59,020 nucleotides of DNA from Deltaproteobacteria bacterium (lineage in GTDB: Bacteria > Desulfobacterota > Binatia > UBA9968 > JAJDTQ01). The notes under the pieces were generated by a model. The model had not been told where the DNA came from. It did no database searches and was given only the letters and a program-made list of their open reading frames with translations. Made by a program: the position numbers and the translations under genes. Numbering within the stretch: the stretch's first letter is position 1; every line of letters starts with the position of its first letter. This document shows positions 22,735 through 31,629 of this stretch, one piece after another. The stretch is taken from NCBI GenBank assembly GCA_028818755.1, contig JAPPNF010000085.1, forward strand, positions 1 to 59,020, read 5' to 3'.

Positions 22735-24270
22735 CTAGGCGCCAAGCGCCGTTTTGGCAGCCTGCGGAAAATCTTCCGGTAGCGAGATGTAGGCGCTAAT
22801 GCCTACCACGCCCTCGTGGAGCGACGCGGTGCGGTAGCGCCTCGGCGGCCTGCCGTCCGGGCCGTACAGGACGCCGCCAAAGGCGTAAGCCGGGGTTTCG
22901 TCCTCGCCCTGGTCGCCGAAGCCTACGACTACGGTGCTGTCCAGGCGGCCGCTCTTGCGGAAGGCGTCGATCAGGACGCCCGCAGCGCGGTCGGCCACCA
23001 AGGCCGCGGCGGCGCAGCGCGACCGCTTGCGCTCTGGCGCGTCCATGCCCGTCTCGACGCACGGCGCGTGCAGGGCGCCACCGTAGAACAGCACGAAAGC
23101 GCGGTCGTCCGGGCCGAGTCCGTGGACCCAGCGGGCGGCCTTGGCTGCCGCTCGCTGGTCGTCGCCAAACAGGTCGTTGAGCCGCGGGCCGCCGCTCAGC
23201 GCCTGCTCCGCCAGTGGGTCGATCAGACCCTGCCACAGGGGGTCCATGTCTGAAAAGTCCCCTCTTGAAGAAGCCCACAGCGTTCGCAGGCCGCAGGCGC
23301 GGGCCTGCGACAGCAGCGTCGGCAGAGTCATCAGCTCGGGCCACGGCGTCCAGGAAGGATGGCGCCCGGCCATAAAGGCCGGCAGGCCCAACTCGGTGTA
23401 GTTGGAGACCGCAAAGGCACGCGTCAGGAAGACGCCGTGCCGGTCCGGCTCGGCCAGGAGAGCGGCCTGGCGCGGCGCCCGGCCGCTCTCCGGCCCTGCC
23501 CAGCGGCCCCACGAGTCATGCAGCACGACCAGGACGTCGTAGCGGTCGCAAGGCTTGGCAGTGACCTTGGCTGGTTGCCGCGGCGGCCAAGGCTTGGTCC
23601 CTCCCGAGCCGAGTCGTTTCCTCGCCTCCTTGCCGAGGTCCAGGGCCAGCCGTACTGAGGCCGTCTCCGGCGACGCCAGGACGACGCGGTGGTAGGAATC
23701 CTCGAAGAGGACCCAAGCGGGCAGCGCCGCGGCCAGCAGGACCGCCCCTGACAGCGTGAGCCAGCTTTTTGCGCCAGCGGGACCTGTGCCGGGCACGAAA
23801 GGCCTGCGACCCCAAACGAGGACGGCTGTCCAGGCCGCCGCAGCGCCAAGGGCGGCCAAGTGGCTGGCGAGGTCGGCCGATTGCAGGTACCCCCACCACC
23901 CTCCTCCTTTTCCGTAGAACAGGATTTGCGAGACCAGCAGCGGGTGGCCCGTGAACCGCATGGAAACGGCGTGGGCCCCGAACAGGTACGCGGCCGCCAG
24001 GGCGATGGGAAAAAGCAGAACCGCGGCCTGAAGTGGACGGCGGGTGCCGCCTCCGAGGGCGGCGGCTCCGGCCGTCCAGGCGAACAGTGGCAGCGTCAGG
24101 CCGAAGAAAAGGTCGCCGGACCAGGCGGCGCCGTCGGAGACGACAGTGCACAGCAGCCGCCCAACCGTGAGGCAGGCAACTCCCTGAACGACGGCCTGCA
24201 CCAGGCGCGTACGGATAAGGAACCGGAAGGTCAACGGGCGAAGACGAAGGTGTTCGTTTGAAACCCGCAT
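22735..24270 (-). CDS. Membrane-anchored sulfatase/phosphoglycerol-transferase-family protein, interrupted by in-frame stop
   Basis: A 511-residue N-terminal product. Residues 1-190 contain about five membrane segments, as in alkaline-phosphatase-superfamily transferases of the LtaS/OpgB type. The periplasmic catalytic region follows: DVLVVLHDSWGRW (first metal Asp), FAVSNYTELGLPAFMAGRHP (region of the Ser/Thr nucleophile), FVLFYGGALHAP, and VVVGFGDQGED (metal site; the usual His is Gln). The frame ends at a TAG (22735-22737), but the homologous C-terminus resumes in the same frame directly after it. It starts immediately after the Kef antiporter stop codon (24271), so the two form an operon. 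The acceptor or substrate is unknown. Confidence 0.75.
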   Translation of the reverse strand: MRVSNEHLRLRPLTFRFLIRTRLVQAVVQGVACLTVGRLLCTVVSDGAAWSGDLFFGLTLPLFAWTAGAAALGGGTRRPLQAAVLLFPIALAAAYLFGAHAVSMRFTGHPLLVSQILFYGKGGGWWGYLQSADLASHLAALGAAAAWTAVLVWGRRPFVPGTGPAGAKSWLTLSGAVLLAAALPAWVLFEDSYHRVVLASPETASVRLALDLGKEARKRLGSGGTKPWPPRQPAKVTAKPCDRYDVLVVLHDSWGRWAGPESGRAPRQAALLAEPDRHGVFLTRAFAVSNYTELGLPAFMAGRHPSWTPWPELMTLPTLLSQARACGLRTLWASSRGDFSDMDPLWQGLIDPLAEQALSGGPRLNDLFGDDQRAAAKAARWVHGLGPDDRAFVLFYGGALHAPCVETGMDAPERKRSRCAAAALVADRAAGVLIDAFRKSGRLDSTVVVGFGDQGEDETPAYAFGGVLYGPDGRPPRRYRTASLHEGVVGISAYISLPEDFPQAAKTALGA

Positions 24271-26235
24271 CTACGTGTCCGGTTCCTCCGGCGCGGTGAG
24301 AAGCTGGACGGCCCGGTCGAGGTCGGCGTGGCTGCCGAGCAGGACGAGGATGTCGTCCGGCCGCAGCCTGTAGTCCATGGGCGGACTCTCCACCGAGACC
24401 CCTTCCCGCACCAGCGCCAGCACGCTGGTCCTCCCCTCGAAGTGCTCCTTCAACTGGCCGATGGTGTAGTGGGCTCCGGGCGCATCCTCCTGCACCAGGA
24501 ACGTGTCGGCGGTGGCGCCGGTGAGAAACTGGCTGAACCGGGCCAGGCTCTGGCCCTCCAGCCGCAGCCCGCGCAGCATGCTGTAGCCTTCCCGGCGCAC
24601 CATCGCCACCTGCAGGGTGATGACGTTGCGCGGCACGTGGTACTCCTGCAGGACCCGCGCGAAGATCTCCACCGAGGTCTCGAACTCCTCCGGTATGACC
24701 TCGTTGGCGCCGAGCCGGGTAAGGCGCGGGATCTCGGCCACGTACCGCGTGCGCACGATGATGTAGAGGTCGGAGTTCAGCCGCCGCGCGTGCCAGACGA
24801 TACGAGCGGTCGCCATCGGATCGCTGATGGCCACCACCAGCACGCGCGCTCGCGCCACCCCCATGGCCGCGAGGACCGCCGGACGCGTGCCATCGCCGAA
24901 CTGGATCTCCTCGCCTTCGCTTCGCATCCGCCGCGCGACCTCCGGGTTCAGGTCCAGGATCCGGTGGGGGATGTCCACCTCCCGCAGGACCCGGGCCAGG
25001 TTCCGTCCGTTGAGCCCGGAGCCCACGATGATGACGTGCCCTTTCATGTCGCCCGCCGACGGCCCTTCGTCGCCATCGCCGCGGTGCAGCGCGAAACCCA
25101 GGCGCCCCCCGGCGACGATCAGCAGCGGGGTCGCCAGCATGCTGAGGATCGAGGTGGCGAGAAAGAGCTGCTCCTGTTCCGGCGAGAGGAGCGCGAACGC
25201 GCCGCCCATGCGCGCCAGTATGAGCGAGAACTCACCCACCTGGGCCAGCGCCAGCCCCAGCAACAGGCCGAGCCGGAACGAACGCTGAAGCGTGGAGAAA
25301 ATGGCGGTGATCAGGCCCCCCTTGATCAGCACCAGCAGCAGCCAGGCGCCGCCGATCAGCGAAATTTCCTCCCCCACGAAGGCAAGGTCCACCTGCATCC
25401 CGATGGAGATGAAGAAGATCCCCGCGAAGCTGTCCCGCAACGGCAGGATGTCGGAAACCACCTGATGGCTGTACTCGGAATCGGAGATCAGCAGCCCGGC
25501 GATGAAGGCCCCCAGCGCCAGGGAGATGCCGGACTGGAAGGCCACCCAGGCGGTGCCGAGGCAGATAAGCAGCACGAACAGGACGAAGATCTCCTGGTTG
25601 CGCAGCCGCGCCACCTGGTGGAGGAACCACGGCACGACGAAACGCGAGGCGATGAAGATGAGGGCCACCGCCAGCACCGATTTCCCCAGGGTGAGGCCCA
25701 CGACCTGAATGGACAGCGCGTCGGGCTCGCCCAGCACGGGCACCGTCAGCATCATCGGCACGGCGACGATGTCCTGGAGCAGGAGCGTACCCACCGCCAG
25801 CCGCCCGTGCAGGGCGGACAGCTCGTCGCGGTCGCTGTAGATCTTGAGCACGATGGCGGTGCTGCTGAGGGAGGCGAGCAGGCCGAAGAAGAAGCTGATG
25901 CGCAAGGGATAACCCAGGTGGACGCCCGCCGCCGTCACCGCCAGGACGGTCAGCGCCACCTGAAGGGAGCCGCCGATGATGATCGGCCCTTTCACGGCCA
26001 GGAAGCGCTCGAAGGAGAACTCCAGGCCGATGGAGAAGAGCAGCAGCACGATGCCGATCTCCGCCAGGACCTCGATCTCCTCGCCGTGGCCGATGACGCC
26101 GAAGCCGTGCGGCCCCATGGCGACGCCGACCGCGAGAAAACCGATCACCGTGGGCAACCGAAGCTTGTGGAAGGCGAAGACCGTGGCCACCGTAAGGGCC
26201 AGGACGGTCACCAGGCTTGTGAGTATGTTGAGCAT
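24271..26235 (-). CDS. Kef/CPA2-type monovalent cation:proton antiporter with TrkA-N domain
   Basis: About 654 residues. An N-terminal Na+/H+ exchanger domain of ~12 membrane segments (residues 1-380; LPTVIGFLAVGVAMGPHG, FSIGLEFSF) is followed by a cytoplasmic NAD-binding TrkA-N domain starting HVIIVGSGLNGRNLARVL (~400) and a TrkA-C domain at ~570-645 (ISRF-like LARFSQFL...LALVREG). It matches YbaL/KefB-type antiporters that expel K+ or Na+ in exchange for protons under nucleotide control. ATG 26235 is preferred to GTG 26271, which adds a non-hydrophobic leader. It is directly followed by the sulfatase-family gene with no spacing and is divergent from ppgK. Confidence 0.9.
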   Translation of the reverse strand: MLNILTSLVTVLALTVATVFAFHKLRLPTVIGFLAVGVAMGPHGFGVIGHGEEIEVLAEIGIVLLLFSIGLEFSFERFLAVKGPIIIGGSLQVALTVLAVTAAGVHLGYPLRISFFFGLLASLSSTAIVLKIYSDRDELSALHGRLAVGTLLLQDIVAVPMMLTVPVLGEPDALSIQVVGLTLGKSVLAVALIFIASRFVVPWFLHQVARLRNQEIFVLFVLLICLGTAWVAFQSGISLALGAFIAGLLISDSEYSHQVVSDILPLRDSFAGIFFISIGMQVDLAFVGEEISLIGGAWLLLVLIKGGLITAIFSTLQRSFRLGLLLGLALAQVGEFSLILARMGGAFALLSPEQEQLFLATSILSMLATPLLIVAGGRLGFALHRGDGDEGPSAGDMKGHVIIVGSGLNGRNLARVLREVDIPHRILDLNPEVARRMRSEGEEIQFGDGTRPAVLAAMGVARARVLVVAISDPMATARIVWHARRLNSDLYIIVRTRYVAEIPRLTRLGANEVIPEEFETSVEIFARVLQEYHVPRNVITLQVAMVRREGYSMLRGLRLEGQSLARFSQFLTGATADTFLVQEDAPGAHYTIGQLKEHFEGRTSVLALVREGVSVESPPMDYRLRPDDILVLLGSHADLDRAVQLLTAPEEPDT

Positions 26236-26346
26236 GCCGCGTGCCGACGGGGAACCGGCGTGGTGTTCCACGCGTGCTTCAATGATGATAGACGATTAAG
26301 AACTTCATGGATACATGAACGGGCGCATGCGGCAACCGAGGGGACA

Positions 26347-27096
26347 ATGAGCGAAGAAAACAGGGTCATGGGCATCGACATCGGCGGCACCGGCGTCAAG
26401 GCGGCGCTGGTGGACACCCAGAACGGCACGATGACGTCGGAAAGGGTACGGCTGCCCACGCCCCAACCGGCGACGCCGGCGGCCGTCATGGAGGCCATCA
26501 AGGAGTTGCAGCGCCAACTCCAATGGCAAGGGACGGTGGGTTGCGGTTTCCCGGGCCTGGTCAAGAGCGGCCGGGTGCAGCGGGCGCCGAATCTCGATTC
26601 ATCCTGGATCGGCTACGACCTGGCCGGCCAGCTCCAGGCACAACTGGGGGCGCCGCGGGTCGCCATCGGCAACGACGCCGACGCCGCCGGACTGGCCGAG
26701 TTCCGCTTCGGCGCCGGCCGGGGCGCGGGCGGAACCGTTCTGGTCATCACGCTGGGAACCGGCATCGGCTCGGCGATCTTCCGCGACGGCGTGCTCCTGC
26801 CGGACACCGAGCTGGGCCATCTCGCAATGCACGGCAAGGTGGCGGAAAAGTGGGCCGCCGCCAGCATCCGGACGAACAAGGACCTGAGCTGGAAGAAGTG
26901 GGCGAGGCGGCTCAACGACTACCTCGTTCACGTGGAGTACCTTCTCGGCGTCGACCTGTTCATTATCGGCGGAGGCGTCAGCAAGAAGCCCGCGAAGTTC
27001 TTCCCGTACCTTCAGGGCGTAGGTGGCCGGGTGGAAGCCGCGCGCCTCGGCAACGCCGCCGGCATCATCGGCGCCGCGCTGTTCCCTCTGCGTTAG
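26347..27096 (+). CDS. ppgK: Polyphosphate glucokinase (ROK family)
   Basis: A 249-residue sugar kinase that phosphorylates glucose using polyphosphate (and often ATP). It has the ROK phosphate motif [13 protein letters not shown] at residues 8-20 and the PpgK-diagnostic sequence: LTPQPATP-like [64 protein letters not shown], and [17 protein letters not shown]. It closely follows actinobacterial PpgK in layout and length. RBS GAGGGGA precedes ATG 26347. Its stop overlaps, tail to tail, the stop of the CHAD protein gene, and ppk1 is present at 46-48 kb, so the organism can both make and spend polyphosphate. Confidence 0.92.
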   Translation: MSEENRVMGIDIGGTGVKAALVDTQNGTMTSERVRLPTPQPATPAAVMEAIKELQRQLQWQGTVGCGFPGLVKSGRVQRAPNLDSSWIGYDLAGQLQAQLGAPRVAIGNDADAAGLAEFRFGAGRGAGGTVLVITLGTGIGSAIFRDGVLLPDTELGHLAMHGKVAEKWAAASIRTNKDLSWKKWARRLNDYLVHVEYLLGVDLFIIGGGVSKKPAKFFPYLQGVGGRVEAARLGNAAGIIGAALFPLR

Positions 27097-28664
27097 TCGT
27101 CCTGTATGCGGCGAAGCCAGGGCAACAGCATGACGTAGGGAGGCTCGGTTTCGCGAAGGCTTCGGCTGAACTGCGCAAACAGCTCCGGAACCCTTGCGCA
27201 TGCCAGTTCCCGCTGCACCCGCATGCGCGACACCAGCACCTCGGCGGCCGGCAGCGCGCGGCCGTCTCCGGCCGCGGACATGGCCTGGGCGAAGTCCTGG
27301 GTCCGGGCTTCGTGCACGGTAAGGTCCTGGATTCTGCCCAACGCGTCCTGGAGCTTCTTCAAGCGTTGCACCGCACCCTTGGCCTCGGGCATCAGATCCC
27401 CGAGGATCTCCATCAGGTAACGAAGCTGCTTGCACTCGATGCGGAGGGAATGAAAGGCGGCGGCGTCCTTCTGGTTCCGCAGCCGCGCCCCCTGCTCCAG
27501 CACCGCCCGGCACTTCCTTGCAACGCGCGCTCCGGCCAGCGACAGGGCGGGCTCCGCGCCCCGCCGTCCCGTTCCGAGGCCGCTGTCGTCCTCGACGGAT
27601 GAGCGCCAACGTTGCATCGCCGCATCGTAGTCCCCGGAACCCATGACTCCCGCCAACGCGCGATAAGCCGTTTCCCGCTCACGCGCGGCGAACTCGAACA
27701 GCGGCGTGATGTCCTCCGTCAAGGGTGCCGCGAGCAGGCTTCGGTAGTCGGCCTGATGCTCCAGGTACACGTCCAGATCCCTCAGCACGTTGGTGGACTT
27801 GCCCAGCCACGACAGGTTCTTCCTGAGCCGGGCGCCCGACTCGGCGGCAAAGACGTCCCGCAGTTGTCCCAGATATGACCTGGCGCGCCGGACGGCCACT
27901 CGGAAGTCGTGCAGGAATTCCGCGTCCGTATCGTTGAGGACACCCTCCTGGTTGGCCCGAGCCACCTGGTATTGGGCGCGGATCATGGCGCGCACGGCCT
28001 CGGCCGCGGTCATCGAGGCGTCAAGCTTCGCCCGGGAGACGGACGCCGCGCGCAAGGGGTCGAGACCCAACGCCTCGACCGCCTTCCGGTAACGTGAGCC
28101 GTCGCCGGCTTGAACACCGCGCTTCTCCCACCACTCGCAGACTTCCCTGAAAATCTTCTTGTAGCCCCGTACCTGCCGGACCACGACAAAGGAGCCCAGC
28201 CGCGCGGTCCGCTTTCCGTCTGACGCTTCGTCCTGACTCACCGAGACCCGCAGGACCGTTTTCCGGTCGCGATTCCAGCGGCTCCAGGTGCGTTCCCGCG
28301 ACCGGACCGAAAAGAGCTCGAGCAGGGCCCGGTTCCTGGTCAACGGCACCAGCTCGTCCCGCAGCCCGCCCGGGGGCAACCTGTCGGCAAACCCTGGAAG
28401 GCCGTCGAGATCGATGCGGGTGCGCGGGTCCGGCCGATCCAGGGATTCGAGTTGAAGCACGCCCTCGGAACTCCACAAGGCGCGCGATTGAGCATGGAGC
28501 CGCCCGTCGTGGGTGTCCAGGTACACGGCCTCACGGCTGAGCCGCGGCCCCTCGCGCAACTCGTACTGTTGGCGCAACTCGCGCAGCAAACGCTGCCCGG
28601 GCCGGCCCTGGGGAATCTCGAACGTCAACTCCGAGACCTCCGATGTGGTGGACGGCATCATCAT
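27093..28664 (-). CDS. CHAD-domain protein with degenerate CYTH-like N-terminus
   Basis: About 523 residues. Start taken at ATG 28664, which overlaps the TGA of the upstream ParA-like gene (ATGA), implying translational coupling. Residues 1-200 resemble a CYTH/triphosphate-tunnel domain (YLDTHDGRLHAQSRALW, ELVPLTRNRALLEL) but lack an intact ExExK signature. Residues ~215-510 form a CHAD helical domain rich in conserved His and basic residues: FLHDFRVAVRRARSYLGQLRDVF, LRDLDVYLEH, FHSLRIECKQLRYLMEILGDL, LQDALGRIQDL. CHAD domains bind polyphosphate and can be targeted to polyphosphate granules (family knowledge). The convergent neighbour is polyphosphate glucokinase, which fits that reading. Confidence 0.85.
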   Translation of the reverse strand: MMMPSTTSEVSELTFEIPQGRPGQRLLRELRQQYELREGPRLSREAVYLDTHDGRLHAQSRALWSSEGVLQLESLDRPDPRTRIDLDGLPGFADRLPPGGLRDELVPLTRNRALLELFSVRSRERTWSRWNRDRKTVLRVSVSQDEASDGKRTARLGSFVVVRQVRGYKKIFREVCEWWEKRGVQAGDGSRYRKAVEALGLDPLRAASVSRAKLDASMTAAEAVRAMIRAQYQVARANQEGVLNDTDAEFLHDFRVAVRRARSYLGQLRDVFAAESGARLRKNLSWLGKSTNVLRDLDVYLEHQADYRSLLAAPLTEDITPLFEFAARERETAYRALAGVMGSGDYDAAMQRWRSSVEDDSGLGTGRRGAEPALSLAGARVARKCRAVLEQGARLRNQKDAAAFHSLRIECKQLRYLMEILGDLMPEAKGAVQRLKKLQDALGRIQDLTVHEARTQDFAQAMSAAGDGRALPAAEVLVSRMRVQRELACARVPELFAQFSRSLRETEPPYVMLLPWLRRIQDD

Positions 28665-29455
28665 CCGCTCGCGGACGGGGAGGAAGGGGACGAGTGTAGC
28701 AGGGCGGCCAGCTCCTCCCAAAGCTCCCTGTAGCGCCCGGTCGCCGAGCCGGTTGGCAGGAAGGCCGGAAGCGGCGCCCGCGCCATCCCCATGCTCTCGA
28801 CGTCGGCGGCATAGGGGATCGCGGCCTCCAGCCATCTCGGAAATTCCTCCCTCATGGCGGCCATGGTCGTCCGGTGCATCTTCTTGCGCGCCTCCACCAT
28901 GGAAAAGAAGGGCCAGATCTTGTCTTCGTCATATCCCTTGCGCCGGATGAAGGAACGCAGGTTGGAATAGGCCCGGGCGGCCAGAGTCGAGGGCACCACC
29001 GGTATCAACAGCAGGTCCGCCGCCACGAAGATGCTCTCGGCCAGCAAGGCCGCGGTCGCGGGGCTGTCCAGGACGATCAGGTCGTACTCGCCACGGAACG
29101 GTTCGAAGATCTCATGCAAACGCTTCCGGGAGTGCTTGACGTGATCCAGCGCGGTAGCCAGATGCCGGTGTGACCAGTCGGCCGGCAACAGGTCGAGACC
29201 CTCGTAGTCCGTGCCCTTGATGTTGCCGGCGACCTTCGCCCGCCCCTTGAGAAAGACCTGTCTGGCCTTCTTGAGCCGGGGTTTGATACGGAAATAGTAG
29301 GTTGCCGAACTCTGCGGATCAAGATCGCAGACGAGCGTCCTGAGTCCGGATTCGGCGCTGAGGTAGGCCAGATTGACGGCGGTGGCTGTCTTGCCGACAC
29401 CACCCTTCAGGTGATAGACGGCCAGCACCTTGCCCTGTCCGGACTTGCCCGACAT
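28661..29455 (-). CDS. ParA/MinD-family ATPase (orphan, coupled to CHAD protein)
   Basis: A 264-residue deviant-Walker ATPase. Walker A KGGVGKTA with the signature Lys lies at residues 17-24; the next motif is LVCDLDPQSSATYYF and Walker B is YDLIVLDSPATAALL, followed by IPVVPSTLAARAYSNL. Such ATPases dimerise on nucleoid DNA and position plasmids, chromosomes or cell organelles. No ParB is adjacent. Its stop overlaps the start of the CHAD gene (ATGA), and HU lies 108 bp upstream on the same strand. This suggests a ParA-type positioning system whose cargo adaptor is the CHAD protein, not a plasmid partition locus; the function is inferred. Confidence 0.85.
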   Translation of the reverse strand: MSGKSGQGKVLAVYHLKGGVGKTATAVNLAYLSAESGLRTLVCDLDPQSSATYYFRIKPRLKKARQVFLKGRAKVAGNIKGTDYEGLDLLPADWSHRHLATALDHVKHSRKRLHEIFEPFRGEYDLIVLDSPATAALLAESIFVAADLLLIPVVPSTLAARAYSNLRSFIRRKGYDEDKIWPFFSMVEARKKMHRTTMAAMREEFPRWLEAAIPYAADVESMGMARAPLPAFLPTGSATGRYRELWEELAALLHSSPSSPSASG

Positions 29456-29472
29456 CTTTCAAACGTCAACTG

Positions 29473-29498
29473 GTGTCCTGTCCGGTTAGACAGGACAC
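29473..29498. promoter_or_regulatory. Perfect 10-bp inverted repeat upstream of parA-like gene
   Basis: GTGTCCTGTC (29473-29482), 6-base loop, GACAGGACAC (29489-29498), about 18-43 bases upstream of the ParA-like ATG and ~65 bases downstream of the HU stop. It could be an operator, an attenuator, or the HU terminator; there is no T-tract. Confidence 0.5.
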
Positions 29499-29563
29499 TG
29501 AGTCCGGCAGGCCGCCAGGGTAGTTGGAGGCCACTCCCCCCGTGGCCCCCAACCTTGCGCGCG

Positions 29564-29872
29564 TCAGGATCGGGGCTTCCTGGGAGGGACGATGGCGTCT
29601 TTGCAGGCTTTGGCAACGCGAAACTTGACGACCCTTTTCGCAGGGATCTTGATCGCTTGCCCGGTGGCGGGATTGCGCCCCATGCGGGCCTTCCTGCTGG
29701 TCTTCACGAGTCGGCCGATGCCCGGTACGATGAAAACCCCGCTCTTCTTGACCTCCTTGACGGCGAGCGCCGCCAGATTGTCGAGGAAATCTTTCGCGAC
29801 ACGTTTGTTCAGGTCGCACTTCGCCGCCAGATCGGTCACGATCTGTGCCTGAGTCATCTTCGTAGCTGCCAT
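29564..29872 (-). CDS. HU-family DNA-binding protein
   Basis: A 102-residue nucleoid protein. The N-terminal helices (MTQAQIVTDLAAKCDLNKRVAKDFLDNLAALAVKEV as a pattern), the IPGIGRL-like VPGIGRLVK and the DNA-binding arm RMGRNPATGQAIKIPAK with its conserved Pro are all present. The C-terminus is a short basic extension. It has a near-consensus promoter and an RBS GGGAGA five to six bases before the ATG. Downstream on the same strand are the ParA-like ATPase and CHAD genes. HU bends DNA non-specifically and compacts the nucleoid. Confidence 0.93.
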   Translation of the reverse strand: MAATKMTQAQIVTDLAAKCDLNKRVAKDFLDNLAALAVKEVKKSGVFIVPGIGRLVKTSRKARMGRNPATGQAIKIPAKRVVKFRVAKACKDAIVPPRKPRS

Positions 29873-29928
29873 GCCTCTCCCTTCTACGCCCGCTGGTCCA
29901 TGGGTCGTAAGTATCTTAAAGTCTCGAC

Positions 29929-29957
29929 ATTATACGTGCGCTTCACCAGATTGTAAA
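29929..29957 (-). promoter_or_regulatory. Near-consensus sigma-70 promoter for the HU gene
   Basis: On the minus strand, TTTACA (29952-29957), exactly 17 bp, TATAAT (29929-29934). It lies about 60 bases upstream of the HU ATG in a locally AT-rich gap and is the best housekeeping-type promoter seen in the window. Confidence 0.8.
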
Positions 29958-30004
29958 GAAAAATGCCGGGTGGCGGCCTCCCTGGGCCCGCCGGGCGCCC
30001 GCTT

Positions 30005-31468
30005 CTACGGATACTCTACCCGCCAATCCGGCAATCGCGGATGCGGCCGGCGAAACGCGTGAATGATATCGCTGTGGGTCAGATCGTCATACCGGAATGA
30101 GGGCAGGTCCGAGCTGATCCGCGAATGATAGCGCATGAGGACCAGGTAGCGTTTCACCAGTTCCGGGAGCAGGAAGTTCTGCCGCACGTGCTCCCGCCCC
30201 TGCCGGCCCAAGGCAGCCGCCGCCTCGCCGTCCTCCAGCACGGTCGCCATGTGCGAGGCAATGGCGTCGACGTCCAGCGGATCCACCAGATACCCGGTCA
30301 CGCCGTCGATCACTTGCCGCTTGATGCCGCCCACGCGGGAACCGATGACCGGCGCGCCCTGCCACAGGGCCTCGGTCACAACCAACCCGAACCCTTCCCG
30401 GGTGGACACGTGCACGAAGCCCCGGGCGATGCGCATCAAGGCCCCCACCACCCGGTCGTTGTCCTCGACGTTGACCCAGAACCGCACATCGGGATGGTCG
30501 TCGGCCTGGAGCCTCAGCTCGTTCAACACCTCGTCGCCCTCGGGGTCGTCGGAGGCGGTATTGCCGATGAACAGGAGGTAGGGCTTCGGATCCCAGCGCC
30601 GCGCTTCGGCCATGCGCTGGAAGGCCTTCAGAATCGTCCCCTGGTTCTTGTGGCGGTCGTAACGGGAAATGGCCGCGAATATGGGCCGTTCGGGATCCAC
30701 GTCATGGGCCTTGAACAGCGGTTGCAGGATGTCGAGCGCTTCGGCCCGGGTATAGTGCCTGTTCTTCTCCGCCAGCGGATCGATGCACGGCATGATCTCG
30801 TACACCGGAATCTTGAGCCCCGGGCCCACGAACTCCCGCATGGTGAAGACCGCGCCGTCGCAATGGTTCACGTACGGCAACAGGAAGCGCCACACGGTCT
30901 TGTCGGGGACCGACGTGTCGATGTGACAGCGCCAGATCACGTTCCCGAGGATCGGCGCGTTCATGATCATGGCGGCGGGCTGCGGATCGTGGATGACCGT
31001 GAGGTCGGATGCGATGAAGGTATTGCAGGCGTTCTCGTCGATGGTGTCGAGGTAGGCGCCGAAGATTTCCTCGAGGGAAATGGGCGAGCCTGCTCCCTGA
31101 AGCAGGTTGTGGAACTTCTTGGTGACCTGGAAGAACTCGCGGTTGCCGCGAATGGTGCACCAGCGGGCATCGACTCCCAGCGAGCGGGCGAAGGGAACCG
31201 CGCTGCGCAGCATTTCGGCCACCCCGCCGCCCATGGCGGTGGAATTGACGTTCACCCAGCCGTGGCCCGCCAACGGCTCCGCCAGCCGCCTGAGCTCGTC
31301 CATGCCCGGCCGGCCGATGACCGCCTCGTAGTCCGCGAGGCCGAAGGCTCCCTCCGGCCGAACCTCCTCCAGGCCGGCAACGGCCTCATCCCGGCCGTTC
31401 CCGTTGAGGGCCTCGGGCGGGGGCGGAGGAAATTCAAGAGCGTCCGTCGTATCGTTCAAGAAGGTCAA
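30005..31468 (-). CDS. treT: Trehalose synthase TreT-type glycosyltransferase (GT4)
   Basis: A 487-residue glycosyltransferase. Diagnostic TreT segments are HGWVNVNSTAMGGGVAEMLRSAVPFARSLGVD (as a pattern around residues 70-100), FFQVTKKFHNLLQG, HDPQP, and the GT4 C-terminal EGFGLVVTEALWQGAPVIGSRVGG with the donor-binding Glu. TreT makes trehalose from glucose and a nucleoside-diphosphate-glucose, reversibly. The start is TTG 31468, supported by a strong GGGAGG six bases upstream; no nearer ATG fits. It carries its own promoter. Trehalose suggests osmotic or desiccation protection or carbon storage, and glucose is shared with ppgK next door. Confidence 0.88.
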   Translation of the reverse strand: MTFLNDTTDALEFPPPPPEALNGNGRDEAVAGLEEVRPEGAFGLADYEAVIGRPGMDELRRLAEPLAGHGWVNVNSTAMGGGVAEMLRSAVPFARSLGVDARWCTIRGNREFFQVTKKFHNLLQGAGSPISLEEIFGAYLDTIDENACNTFIASDLTVIHDPQPAAMIMNAPILGNVIWRCHIDTSVPDKTVWRFLLPYVNHCDGAVFTMREFVGPGLKIPVYEIMPCIDPLAEKNRHYTRAEALDILQPLFKAHDVDPERPIFAAISRYDRHKNQGTILKAFQRMAEARRWDPKPYLLFIGNTASDDPEGDEVLNELRLQADDHPDVRFWVNVEDNDRVVGALMRIARGFVHVSTREGFGLVVTEALWQGAPVIGSRVGGIKRQVIDGVTGYLVDPLDVDAIASHMATVLEDGEAAAALGRQGREHVRQNFLLPELVKRYLVLMRYHSRISSDLPSFRYDDLTHSDIIHAFRRPHPRLPDWRVEYP

Positions 31469-31510
31469 GGCAGCCCTCCCATGCTGTGAAATTGTGCAGG
31501 AATTTTTCCG

Positions 31511-31540
31511 ATCCTAAAATGAGTTACACCAAAATGTCAA
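31511..31540 (-). promoter_or_regulatory. Sigma-70-type promoter for treT
   Basis: Minus strand: TTGACA (31535-31540), 18-bp spacer, TAGGAT (31511-31516), about 43 bases upstream of the TTG start codon. Confidence 0.6.
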
Positions 31541-31629
31541 CCACGTCGCCAGATCCCGGACAAGGCCGCTTGCCAGCGGCAAGGCGTTGGCGTATCCTCT
31601 GACCTCATCACCCGCGTCACCGGCCCAGC

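Noticed and set aside
28661-29872. Plasmid or phage partition locus based on ParA plus HU
   Set aside because: No ParB, parS-like repeats, replication or phage genes; the partner is a CHAD protein and the neighbours are ordinary metabolic genes.
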